DNA of 64,000 nt from positions 26,575,969 through 26,639,968 of the forward strand of contig CM037838.1 in the NCBI GenBank assembly GCA_021234535.1, in the 5' to 3' direction. This document shows, piece after piece, positions 1-11,600 of this stretch; position 1 is the stretch's first letter; every line of letters starts with the position of its first letter. This DNA comes from Stichopus chloronotus. Lineage: Eukaryota > Echinodermata > Holothuroidea > Aspidochirotida > Stichopodidae. Made by a program: the position numbers and the translations under genes. The notes under the pieces were generated by a model, which was not told where the DNA came from, did not search any database, and worked only from the letters and a program-made list of their open reading frames with translations.

Positions 1-240
1 GATAAATATACGTAGCCACTTGGGAAGTAACCCTTGAACAGATCATGTATGAGGCATGCCAAGTGTACCATGACTTATGAAGGTAGCAGTGTTTGAGATC
101 AAACACGCCATTACCTTATGGTTTCTGGTCTATTGCCTAATGATTTCTGATAATTATCCAAATTTTTAAAACAAAGACACACTGATCAAATCATTGCTTC
201 AACTAAACTCCATCTGTAGAACCAAAAGCAACTGCTTCTG

Positions 241-480
241 TTACCCTTGCCTACGTTCATATCCTTCTTTCCTTTGCTCTCTCTTTAACTTGTCCCGTCT
301 CTTCAACAGATCTAAACTGTTGGTATCGGTAGAATAAAATTCACACACACTGCCGATGAAACTTAATTTTGAATCAGGCGGATTCATTAACAGAGCGACA
401 GACACACGTCCATACGTGTCGAACACGTATGGATGAAACAAAGGTGATATGATTGCACCGACACTTACAACAAGGTTCAC
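241..480 (-). CDS. candidate internal exon, unknown product
   Basis: A minus-strand frame is open for about 80 codons, without a convincing start methionine. The first half is hydrophobic and aromatic (it includes SPLFHPYVFDTYGRVSVALL). The second half is highly charged (LLKRRDKLKREQRKEGYERR). The donor side reads AAGG|GTAACA just before an in-frame stop, which is acceptable. The acceptor side is poor: the only AGs upstream lack a good pyrimidine tract, and the better AG (ctctctag) leads into stops in all three frames. CpG content is high for the region. No family recognised. The purine-rich tail could be chance low complexity, so this is a weak call. Confidence 0.2.
   Translation of the reverse strand: MNLVVSVGAIISPLFHPYVFDTYGRVSVALLMNPPDSKLSFIGSVCEFYSTDTNSLDLLKRRDKLKREQRKEGYERRQG
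410..432. repeat. 10-bp perfect hairpin with 3-nt loop
   Basis: The arms ccatacgtgt and acacgtatgg are exact reverse complements around the loop cga. The hairpin lies inside the open frame at 241-480 and contains two ACGTGT/ACACGT cores. A dimeric transcription-factor site is possible but not shown. Confidence 0.7.
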
Positions 481-1176
481 TCTTCCATAGGTTCATAACT
501 AGAGAGAACCTTGTTAAATGTCTGCGGGCAGCTAGACCAAGACCTCCAATTACAGCATGATGAGTCACTACAACATGTTAATGACGTTAGCTACTGCAAA
601 TCGTCAGTGCTTCACATAGACGCATCGCCATCATCATCCTCTGTCATCGCATTGCGGTAATTCAACCTGATTGGCTGGAAGAAGACGTCTCTCGGTGGGG
701 GGAATTGATTGCAACCGACTACTGCACAGACATAAATCACTCAAGGGCATCTTGGCCGGGCTGGACTTAATAGTTTACGATTGATCTGACTTGCGGTGCA
801 GTAAAGCCAGGGGAAAAACAAACCGTACTTAGAATTCAGAAATTTTTACGACGAATTTTATTCGAAGGATGTAATGATCTAGATCCGTGAAGGACTTTTC
901 AACAAATGGTTGAAGGAAGGGACATAGAGTCGACTGGAAAACATGGTGCAACAGTGGTTATATGTAGATTCAGTAAAGCCCATTCTGTGATGAATTCTAA
1001 TAGTAGTATTTCTATACTACAGTTTCTTCATTCTTGACTGATTTCAACAATCTTGGTGATCAAATGGTATCAAAGTCAGTCTTACCTCCAACCTGATAAA
1101 ATGTAAACAACTTTACTTCGATCCACAATTTTAAGTTACAAACATGTACCTAGCAATTTTCCTATTCATGAGGGTC

Positions 1177-1216
1177 CCCATAGAAAACTTCCCATAGAAA
1201 ACTTCCCATAGAGAAC
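1177..1216. repeat. 14-bp minisatellite, about 3 units
   Basis: The unit cccatagaaaactt occurs twice exactly and then once with an a-to-g change and truncation. It is a small local slippage product with no coding frame attached. Confidence 0.85.
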
Positions 1217-1716
1217 TGTCTAAAGGCCCTTTTGGGGTGTGATGCCAAGGGTAGCTTCTTTAAACATCTATCTGAGAAGCAATTATAGCTCTAATACTAC
1301 AGATGAGCATTATACAACCAACCTACAATGGTCCTGACTCAGGGTCTGCAAAGTAGCTTCTAAAAGATACCACAAATTCATACTCAACATGAGCCCATTT
1401 CATAGTATTTGTCAATACTGCATGCTGTGGAGTTGGAGTAATAACTATTACTCTTTCAGATTAAGCATGTCACATAATGGGTGTCACAAAATTCTTTTTT
1501 CAGTTGGGTTCAAACAAATCTGGAGGACCCTTAGGTGACAATATTCCCAGAGCTTTCAAAATACAGTACTGTTAGCAAGACTTGTGGCTCAAATAGAACC
1601 CACAGAATGTGGCTGTCAGACTGGAGAAGCCACTACAGTCTGCATACAGTACTGTGTGTGTTTGGATTACTGATGTAGAAGTGATCTGTAGTACAGATCC
1701 AGTGGTGGTAACTTAC

Positions 1717-1797
1717 GAATTGTTGCACCTTTCACGCATGCATGTCGCAAAGTTGTGTTGTTACAGTTGATTTGATTCACAAATAAAAAATTTCTTC
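1717..1797 (-). CDS. candidate 81-bp internal exon, unknown product
   Basis: On the minus strand an acceptor (ccatttttag|GA) and a strong donor (ATTC|gtaagtta) bracket 81 bp. Only one frame is open, with entry phase 1 and exit phase 1. It encodes about 26 residues (RNFLFVNQINCNNTTLRHAC then VKGATI). CpG count is high for the region. No family recognised. It would fit a minus-strand gene running right to left, but no neighbouring exon with a matching phase is secure, and short open segments between good splice signals do arise by chance. Confidence 0.25.
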
Positions 1798-1799
1798 CT

Positions 1800-4700
1800 A
1801 AAAATGGTTACATAGGACAGTGATACAAAAGAGAAGACATCAGCAAACAAAAGCAAATTCATTTTTCTCTTCTGTTTCATAATTTGATGGATTTCTACTT
1901 TCTCTTCACATCAATACGCGACAACAGCAAAGTAATCACTGTAAGGATTCATACTGTACAGTACAGTATGCCATCACCAGATAATTAACCACAGGAAAGA
2001 TGCGATGATCTGCCGGAATAATCCTATATAACAATTTTTCCCTCATTGACAATCATTGATGACTAAAAATGTTAACTGTTAAATGTTTAAAGTTTTCAAA
2101 TTGTTTTCACTAAAACATGAACAAAGAAAAAGAATATATCATCTTGGATGGTGGATTTGGTGCACCACAAGTCTCGGTGTTATTACGATAAAACTGGTCA
2201 ATACCTGGCACTGAAATTTGCTTCTATTGTCAGCCACAAAACAGAACATATATTCTTTTAAGGGTTGAGCCTAACCCTTTGAGTGGCGCAATCACCCCCT
2301 ACATACATATACAGCTATTACAACAGATGTGTCAGAAGAAGCCTAATAACGCTAGTATTCTAATGTTTCACTAATTTATCTCAAAACCATGGCTCATTCA
2401 ATTTCTTATCTTTTGAACATTTTTGTGTTTTTGTAGAGTGTCATGAGCTCAATGGATGAGGCAGCACTCTTAAGTTCTGTTTTATTATTATTAAATATTA
2501 TGATACACCCAGTTGAAGTTTTTGGCTACTGCTGAAACATCGTAAGGAACCAGTCACAAATCTATTCAATTACTTGACAGAAAGCAGAGCTTGATGGTGA
2601 AAAAAGCAGCTGGAATTATTAAACCACCTCTTTTTGACAATGCCAAATCTTAGGATATGGACTTGACATAATTATAATAAACAAAAAACCTTGAGAGAAC
2701 TGATCGGAGTGTTGTTTTGTGTCTCTGTATATGTTTTTGTGAAAACAATCTGAAAATAGCATACTGGCTTTTCCTGCTTCTTGAGTTCAAGGCATCACTA
2801 AACTCAACAACTTCCTGTGAAACCTGAACCATGGGATAATGGCCAGTGATATGATACATTACCTTAAAGCTACTGCATAGACCTACATGCACATGATCAC
2901 GGGGGAACACTTATGTGAAAAGCAAAACACTTAATCACTTAAACACTAAACCATTCAGATGAAATATTTACTGTTGAAAGAATGGATACAGTTTGCAACA
3001 TATTTCCGTGGCTCTATCTACAAGATGTCCCTTCCTTTGAAGGGGTCATCAGGGTTTGGGCACCCAAGTACTCTTCTTTGACAAAAATCACATCTTGCAC
3101 TTTATTTGTCTTATTGAATACAACTCAAATGCCTTATTAAATCATTCAAGCCAAAAATGGTTATTAATAAATAGTCATTGTTCGTATTTCAGGTAACGTT
3201 ATCTATTTCAATGTGATAGGGGATTCTGCTAACAGTGACATTATGAATTCACATCCATTTCTCATTTTAAAGAAAGGAAAATTCTCCTCTTTTACTCCCC
3301 TCTACATGGTATATATCACTGTCTCTGCAGAACATAGATACAGGAGCTAATTTGCCTTATGTCTACCATATGGCATACATGTATTCTAATCAATTGTTTT
3401 ATTGTGCAGGTTTCTGCCCTTGTTTACTACATCAAAGAGTCCATTCCTGTGTATCTATTTGACAATGGAATACAGTCTGACCAGGAAGCTATAATCCTGG
3501 TCCGACAAAGTATCTCCCGATGTTGTGATTGATTAAATTCTTAGGTCCAATCATGACTTCTTGCTTTGTGTAGGGCCAATGATCTTTTGTGCAGTCTGTC
3601 ATGACTGCCATCCCGGGTCGGACCACTAAATGCTTTGACACAAAGCTGGAGCTTGATCGTCTCCCACATCGTCTTCTCCTATTTTGCCAGTATTTGTTTA
3701 AAATCTGGGCAAGACCCCCCATGGAATTGATTTTATAATTAGACCCAGTGCTATTCACATGCAAACATTGAAAACCAAGTTCTTTCTTTTTTCTTCTTCC
3801 ATGTAATCCCTACAGATACAATAGGCATACAAAGCATGAGGCAATCACAGGGGAAGATTGTTACATAAGTGTTTGTCCAATTAATACTAACAGAGGAAAT
3901 TAGGCCAGAGATCCTTTGATTGGAGACTTCGGCATGGTATAAATTTGCAGCCTATGCATTCTAAAGCTCAAAGACAACGACCAGTGAGTAACTAGCGCAG
4001 CCTCCGTTGAGGAAGACAGGCCATGAAAAATCTTGGTCTTTGACCTTTGTTTGAAATTGCCAACTGAACCAAGGATTGGGAATATTTTGAGAGGGTTTGA
4101 TTAAGTCTGGGCAGACTGCAAAAGTGAAGGAGTTTAGATATGGAGAAACCTGCCAGGTGCAATATCTGAAGAAGAGGTTCACAAAGGGAGGGAATCGAAA
4201 TTTGAAACGCGAACAAAACTCTTGGAGGAGTGTAGCATATAATGAACCATGGCATGAGCAATGTGACTATTCGTAATTTCTTAACAGATTGGGAACCATA
4301 CTTTGGCATAAAAGGAAAAGTAACTCACTGCCAAAAGGGGTGTTTCAGAGAACAATACCCTCCTCTTGACAAGACTCGAAAAGTGCGTTGTGCACCAAAA
4401 CAACGTGCATTTAGAAAGTGAAGTAACAAATGACCTTTGACATAAACCACAAAACTGATTATTGATGATAGTCATCCAAACCAAAAACAGCGGATGCGAG
4501 TGGCTGTTTTTACAATGTTAACAGAAATGCTTATTGCAGCATACAGAGTTTACTACACTGGCCTATATGCAGTGCACGGCAGATGGCTGGGTACTTAATG
4601 CTCACTGAGCTTCCAAACTGCCCACAGAGTATAGTTAATGATTTTTCAAAAGATCAAAAAGACAAAAATGTGGAGAGATGTTCACTGAGACATGTCTCTC

Positions 4701-7420
4701 AAACTGCCCACACAGTACCTCAGGAGTTAATGATTCGTCTGAGATCACAAAAGACAAAAACGTGGAGGGAATTGTTTGCATGGATTTACTCAACTGAAAC
4801 TAAACAGGGCAGAACTGAACCACTCTAAAATGCAACGTGTGGCTGAAAAGTGTCAACTGTGACGAGATCAGTGTGCTTTGCCCTGGTATGATGACAGTAT
4901 GCCTAATATGCCTTCCTGTGTGTGTGTTTGTGTGTATGCACAGCTGCCCACTCAGATGGTTAATAAGTACAGTTGGGAAGATACACACTTAGAACCATGT
5001 GTATGGTCACATAGGTTATTACAAAATAGCAACACAGAATGTTTTCAGTTAAGAACCAAAGATTAAAAAAAAAAAAAAGTAAAAAAAAATGTGAGTTTAA
5101 AAGGACCATGCTGCAGATATTTGCTGATCTAGATACACCCATCCCACAGACCATCACAGTCCAGGTATTAAGGAAGCTGCTTGCAGCAGACTCAACAGAA
5201 AATATCCCTGTTATTATTGAGCAGCATGTTTTTTATCTTTCCAATCATTCCCTGTGAGGTTACTTGTCATGAACTTCCAAATATTTCCTTCAAAATCTTG
5301 ATTTCTTTGTCATCATTCTGGATTATTAGATGACCCACTCTGACAAGAGTCTGGCTCAGTGAGCATTTCATCTTTCCTGTTTTGAAATCTCTTAGCAGAG
5401 ATCTTCTGTTGATCAGCTTTTGGACATTTGATGTAAATGACTTGAATGTTCTGCAATCATGGGGTGAATGTCATATCCTGACTGAGTGCTTGTTTATCAA
5501 GATAAGTGAACTGTCCAAAAGTGAGCAGAGTGCTATGAATGTATGCGTACTGTATGGAAACATGAACGAGGGCGATATCACAGGAACGGACATATATTTA
5601 TCTTGAATTCTTGATTCTTTGTAATGTCAAGAGCATTAATCATCGACACCAGAAAATGTATCCTCCTACCAACTACATTTTAATGAAACTTTTGATTCAA
5701 AGTACTTTGACAGTCGACAAAAACATTCTAATAGTATCCTTTTTAGGCCAAATATACACAAACCTAGATTAAGAACAAAAAAAGTTGAGCACTTGGAAGG
5801 GGATCTGCGACAATACTACCACAGTTTTAACAATCCACTGACCTCTTTTCCTGGAGTATTGTGTGGGCAAACTTGTGTGGCATTCCAATGATAGTAAATC
5901 AGTAACTAGTAGTCTTTCAGTTAATGAGGAAATATTGAAATACAGCTTTCACAGAGGCATGTGAAGTACTTATAGTAGGGACTAACACCTGGTTTGAGTG
6001 TCTTTCTTTTCTTTGTAATCAAGTGCAATTATGCATCATAAAAAATACCCCTTTTTCATGTGCATTGATGTAAGTAGTCCACTACAGTGGCAATTGATCC
6101 TTCTTTCTCCTTGTGGCACTTCAATGGATTCATTTCTTGTACTCTACTGTGCTAACACCAATGTACCTTGCAGTAATTACCCTTTGTTCAATGGATACTC
6201 ATTTTACTTCAGTTGTGTTCAGATAGCTATTGGTGACTTTCCTGTAGTACTTTCACTAAAATCTTACAGAGCTTTTTCAAACATACAAAAAACTTTCCAA
6301 AGAATTTGCTTGCATTTAAAGCTGGAATATGAGTTGTACCAGGCAATCAACTGGTCATCTACCATTATTCTTCATCAGCATTTCATGGAAGAGAAAGTAT
6401 TGGGAAAACATCACTGGTCACAAAATCTTAAAGGTAACTAACTATGCACCTATTTCCCAGGTATTTGAACATGGAAATTGTCTCGAAAAGTTTGTTTACC
6501 GTACAAAATTCAGACTCTCCAAGAAAGCAAAGCAGTCAGTCACTGTTACATAAAATCAAACAGATGAACGGAAATGGATACGAATATTCATATTCATGTA
6601 TGCAAAATACAGCTCATGCAATGTTTTTTTGTAGGGGCTATGACATACTCCACTAAACTTGACTTTCACTGACAAATTTTGAACTCACATTCCAGGTTAC
6701 AACGAAGTTAGGTTTTTTTTTTTTTTGGCAATCATTACTGATTGCATAGTCCATAGGCAATTGGTTACCTGAGATATAACCTCTGTTACAACTATGATAT
6801 ATACTAGTTATGAAGTCTTTACACAATATTTTGATTTATACATTAATAAATCACCAAGTATCTACATGCATGACACTTTCCTTAATTGCATGAACTGATG
6901 AACTTTCCTTAATTTACTGCATACATGCTGAAGTTTGTCACACGTACCGTACAAGAGTGCATTAGTTGACACTTTGGATCCAGATAGCAATTTCAGAATG
7001 ACAATCTTGGGCAAAATACCTTGGAACACCTAGCTCCCCCTTTCAAAGTTGGCTATAGGATTGCTGTTCACAGTGCACATTCACTCCTATAGCGCAATGA
7101 TGGAAAGGGGCACGGGGTTGCATGTTATTGTCTCAACCAAAATTTGGTATTAAAAATTTAAAATTGCAATGTATGGCAAAGTGTCTCAACAATTATGACA
7201 GGCAAAAAGCATGCACGGAGACAAGTCAAATGTGTCAATTTGCAATATGTTTAACGGCTAAATGAGGAAGGGGGTGATATTCCTTGCAACAAAAAACATT
7301 AGCAGTGCATATTCAGCGTATTTTGGGCCTATATTGAATTCGGTTCACTGTAATAACATTGTGTGAATGCTGCCAATGTTATTAAGGGGGGGGGGCATAT
7401 AAGTGTTGGAGTTTTGTCCG
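1800..7420. other. non-coding stretch, no gene supported
   Basis: AT-rich sequence with poly-A/T runs (near 5065-5090 and 6713-6726), a short hairpin at 3479-3502 and the tandem duplication at 4602-4775. Several open frames of 60-136 codons occur on both strands, but none has a start context, splice pair and composition that together support coding. It is best read as intronic or intergenic. Confidence 0.5.
4602..4775. repeat. diverged tandem duplication, ~80-90-bp unit
   Basis: Two adjacent units share cactgag, caaactgcccaca, gttaatgatt and the stretch agacaaaaa(t/c)gtggag in the same order. They differ by small indels and many substitutions. The second unit begins near 4682. An 81-codon plus-strand ORF crosses both units, but the unit length does not preserve a clean peptide repeat, so I treat it as non-coding. 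Confidence 0.7.
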
Positions 7421-7421
7421 T

Positions 7422-7535
7422 CTTTGAGGGGATGTCCCCTTGCCCTTTTCAAAGGTTCTAGATGCAAAATGGTGGCAGACTTCCATCTTTTCTCTCTGTA
7501 TTTGTAAGTTAAAAAAAAGCAGGACCTTTCACTGA
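7422..7535. repeat. dispersed repeat, copy 1 (pair with 37315-37432)
   Basis: Shares with 37315-37432, in the same orientation, the landmarks tgtcccc, tgcccttttcaa(a/g)ggttct, atgcaaaatgg, a pyrimidine stretch, a poly-A run and gcaggacctttca. The internal A-run is longer in the other copy. A G-run (7384-7393) and a C-rich tract (about 7583-7610) flank this copy. No ORF or terminal repeat is evident, and the class is unknown. Confidence 0.75.
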
Positions 7536-8628
7536 AAAATTTTTGAAAATTTTTGTGGAAGACACATGTCCCGCATGCTCCCCCAAACCCCCCCCCCCCA
7601 CCTCCTCCCCGTGGCTACAATGCCTGCTGCAGATGACCACTAGCAATGATCACTGATTTCAATTGATATATTCTAACAATAACTGTGAGAGCAAGCCTGC
7701 ATGTGTGTCTTCACACACAAAGATAATTATGAACCAACTGACCAGTACAGTGGCCATGCAGACTTATTACTGTATAAGCTTGTACACTGTCATCATACCA
7801 TGAAAATTGCATAGCTAGACATCAATTCAAATGCTTGAGCAAGATTGCAAGAGGGGTTCAAGAATCCTTTAGAAAGTGTTGAAATATTTGATGAGCCTTC
7901 TAAAAAGCTATCTCTCTATTTTATTTCTGATAAGACTGAAAGAGTCTGGATCACATCTTCTGCTTAACTGGTCTGTAACCAAAATTGACAAAGATGGTGA
8001 AAAACCAGCTGGTCAAAAGGGTTATTGGGTAAGCATTACTTGAGTTGATAACAGGATAAAAAAAAGTTACAAAACAGAGGTAAAAAGCGAGCTTTGATGT
8101 CACCTTCACTGGGGGTGTAGGGTTAGAGGCTTAAACTCCAAGCTTCAGTTCAAAGTCTGAAAGCATGTTTGTCTAAAGAGTTCTTTGTGGGTACAAATCT
8201 CAGTGACTAAAGTAAGCTGATTTACTGCTTATTAAGTACAATCAGAACCTTTTCTTTTTTCTCTTTTCTTCCCTACTAGCTAATGCTAATTCTATCACAT
8301 GCTGGGAAAGAAGAGGTGGCATGTTTATGAGATTCCAATGAGCTGACCTATCAGGCTACTTTTTACTGGGGAACAATGGGACCATTGTCTACTAAACTGT
8401 TTACCTGTGGTTCAACGACCCTCAGCTATAACCATCGCAATCCAATCCATCTCCCTGCTAGTGAGAATTTGGAAAAGCAAGCCTGCAGTGCATGCAAATG
8501 ATGCTATGTGTTATCAGATCTGTTAATCAGGAAGGAAGAGGGGGAACTGCCATACAAATAAACTATTCTCAGTATAGATTTAACAAGTCTAATGCATACC
8601 ACAAGTTACACATATTTACCACACTGTG

Positions 8629-8632
<4 letters not shown>

Positions 8633-8675
<43 letters not shown>
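8633..8675. repeat. (AT)n microsatellite
   Basis: About 21 uninterrupted AT dinucleotides. The overlapping ORF that reads alternating Ile-Tyr is an artefact of the repeat. Confidence 0.98.
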
Positions 8676-8676
<1 letters not shown>

Positions 8677-11600
8677 TGTTCCTATACTTGGAGAAACACT
8701 TTGTATTCTGACCTAGGTGAAAATTTTTCACAAAAATATATGTATGGGATATGGGATAATCCCAGGAACAAGCGACTGGGGTACCTTTACTGTGCCTGGA
8801 CCATTAAATTACTGGAGGCATATGTCTTACAAGTTTTGATATATTTTACGTATCTATAAAGTGGATCGATCCATGCTGGAGAAAACAGTTAATTAATGTG
8901 CAGTGGCTTGCAGGCTAAAATAAAGTGGCATTTACTTCCATGGTACCCAAATCACAGATTAAAATCATTGTGAAGTGATGACCTGGTCAGATTTTACGAC
9001 AGAGGTTCAGCACAAAGTGATTGGAATCTTTTGTGCGTTATCATATTTGTTTTGAGGTGGCCAACCACGGTCACAATAAAGTATTCACTTTATAACATAA
9101 TATACATACTTATAACCTTCTCCCAAATAGCAGCATGTAAGCGAAATTTGGGGTACTGTAAATCCACATCGACGTATGAAGTACTGTATGTTCCCTGGAA
9201 GTTCAGGGTTGAAACATTTCCACTTTTGCAATTAACTTTTAATGTTACATAATAACAGACGTTCCTGAACATGCAGCAAATGCTCACTTTGCTAATACCA
9301 TGTTTTCATGTGAGCACATGACATCGGTCAGATCAGATGGCCGATTTATCTGACAGTCTGATCTAATAATCTTTAAAACCTATTAGAGCATAAAATTTTC
9401 TGGGTGTGCATTTATTCACTGTCACAATTTGGATTTTCCTAGAAAGTCGGGTCATACATCAAACTATCTAACTATTCTACATTCCCTGCACAAAAAGGAA
9501 ACATCCAAGTGTGGTACATGAAAATATCTGTGGCTTAACCTGATGCATGGAGGTACTGCACTGTGCAATGTGGCAAGTTCAAAACAAGTCTTGGCAATTG
9601 TAACTTATAATGTGCCAAGTGCACTTATGCAATCAATGTGCAGAAACATAAAGAATCAACCAGAAGAGTTAGTGTAACGAGTGATGAACAGGCCTATGAA
9701 AGAGCTAAAATTCAATATGCATTAATGCATCAAAGCTTGTTTTAAAATCAGTAAGTGCAGTGCATACATGAGTACTTTTCATGAAGCATAGATCTGATAT
9801 ATATGGCATTAAATTTACAGTATGTAATAGTGCCAACCAGAGATACTGAATGGAGTGCAGTATGTACACAATATCACTGCACATGTAGCTAGTAACAATA
9901 TGTATCATATATGTACAAATGCATTATCAGTAGGGCCTACTTGCCTAGCTGGGCCTCCCAGGGATGGAAACCATCCAAATACTTAGAAAGTCTTCTCACC
10001 TTAGTTACTGTACGGTTGGTTATGCTTAGAGCTAGTCCATTATAACCTTTCACTAAAATTCAGGTAGCCTCATGCATTGCTTTATTATCCAACCATTTTA
10101 TCCTCCTCTCAAATCTGGTAATTGTTGCACACACGTAACTGCACATCCCACTTTAGCTCAAACTTTCTGGTAAATGAATAGAGGTTTTCATTTATTACTA
10201 TTCCACAGTGTAGGGAGAACACACACTCAGCTGTCAAACAGGCTAGCAGCAGCATGCAATGTATTATTCTCTACTGTCATCTGTGTGTGTGTGTGTGTAG
10301 GGCAACTACTACCGCCCAATAGGATGTGTCATCTAGTAACACAAGTCATTAGCATAGCTAAAAAAAAAGAAAAAAAAGAGAAGGCTGTGCCATTCATTGA
10401 AAGGGTGAGAATTTTACCACTGTGCATCAGGGCTCTGCAGGGATTTGGGGTGACAAAAGTCGGAGGCTTTGGAGTCTGGGAGGTGGCTACATGGAAAATT
10501 ATAGCAAGAGCTGTCATCAAAAGCAGATATGCAGGCTTGTTTGTGGAAGATAAATTAACACAGACAGCTTAAGTTGTCAAAGGAATAAGATACATTACAA
10601 TAAGTGAGGTATGACATAGCGCCATGACAATAGTTCATGGAGATACACTCATTGCAGTAAATTACTGATAACTGCAAGTGAAACCAGTCAATACTGTAAT
10701 CGCACGCTGATAAAATGTAACGTAAAAGCATTTTACAGACATTAACATAGAGCAAACAGGCCTACTATGCCTATACTAAAAAGCGTTCTGTATGCGCATC
10801 TATTTCACTAACAGTGCAGTGAATATACAGAAGTTGGTAGTAAAACCTGAAAAATATGTTCACCTAAAACTTGGATGGTATGTTTAGTCCATTTGTACAC
10901 AACATGGAAATGCATCCTAAAATTACTTTGCTTCATTTATATTTGCTGAAAAGGAAGTGGTCCAACAATGCATACAGCTACAAGACAAATCTTCACTATG
11001 AAATTGACTTGCTGGTGGTCATATGATTTTAAGTTATGCAAACAAGTCTGCACTGCCTACTTATATATTCTAGCATCCTTCTAGTACAGTTGGTAGGAAC
11101 AAATCCCGGGTAGGGCCATAGCTGAAGCAACCCATAAGTCTCCTTTATGAGTTACCTTGGGAAGCCCTTGACCCCAGACTCATGGAGAAGAAACCATTTA
11201 GTTTCTATCTTTACCAAGAGAAATAGATAAACCAAAATGACATAAGGCTTCCTTCTCAAACACTGAACAAATGAAGCCGAACAAGCGTAGACTACGTATA
11301 CGGCTTTGCCTGTAGGGCAAAACAGTTCTGCCTTCAACGTTTGCCAAACAAAATGCATGTATGGCCTGAGAATTTGTTTGTTTGATATCAACTACATCCT
11401 TGGGAAAGGAGAGGTTACTACAACTGTTTGATTTTTTGAGATAACCTAATAACATCCGACGAAAAATATGGTCCAATGTTTAGTCGTTTGTGAGTTGAAC
11501 TGTCCTAAAATTTTCATTGGATTTGTTTCATGAGAACGAACGCCTTTTGGATGACAAAGTTTGAGCTTGAGCTTGAACTTGAATCCTTTTGATTTCTATG

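Larger units (their letters stand above)
1..900. other. CpG-denser block at left edge
   Basis: This stretch holds clearly more CpG dinucleotides than the following kilobases, with clusters near 410-430, 620-700 and 845-865. In a CpG-depleted genome, that usually marks coding sequence or an unmethylated regulatory region. A candidate minus-strand exon lies at 241-480. No TATA box or start codon context decides whether this is a promoter. CpG density was judged by eye. Confidence 0.3.

Noticed and set aside
1076..1100. 7-bp micro-exon (GTTGGAG) between good minus-strand splice sites
   Set aside because: Too little sequence to distinguish from chance without transcripts.
2650..2910. 86-codon minus-strand ORF with acceptor-like tttcacag
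   Set aside because: The only donor is CAAG|gttttt, which is weak, and the product is Lys/Arg/Phe-rich with no support.
3411..3531. Plus-strand frame after gttttattgtgcag (40 codons to a stop)
   Set aside because: Good acceptor and natural-looking peptide, but no partner exon, no polyadenylation signal and no start; insufficient.
6031..6441. 136-codon plus-strand ORF
   Set aside because: Cys/Phe/Ser-rich composition, no start context, no splice pair, AT-rich codons; consistent with a chance open frame.
10174..10572. 132-codon plus-strand ORF
   Set aside because: Crosses a (GT)n tract and an A/G-rich tract that generate Cys-Val and Lys-Glu runs; no supporting signals.
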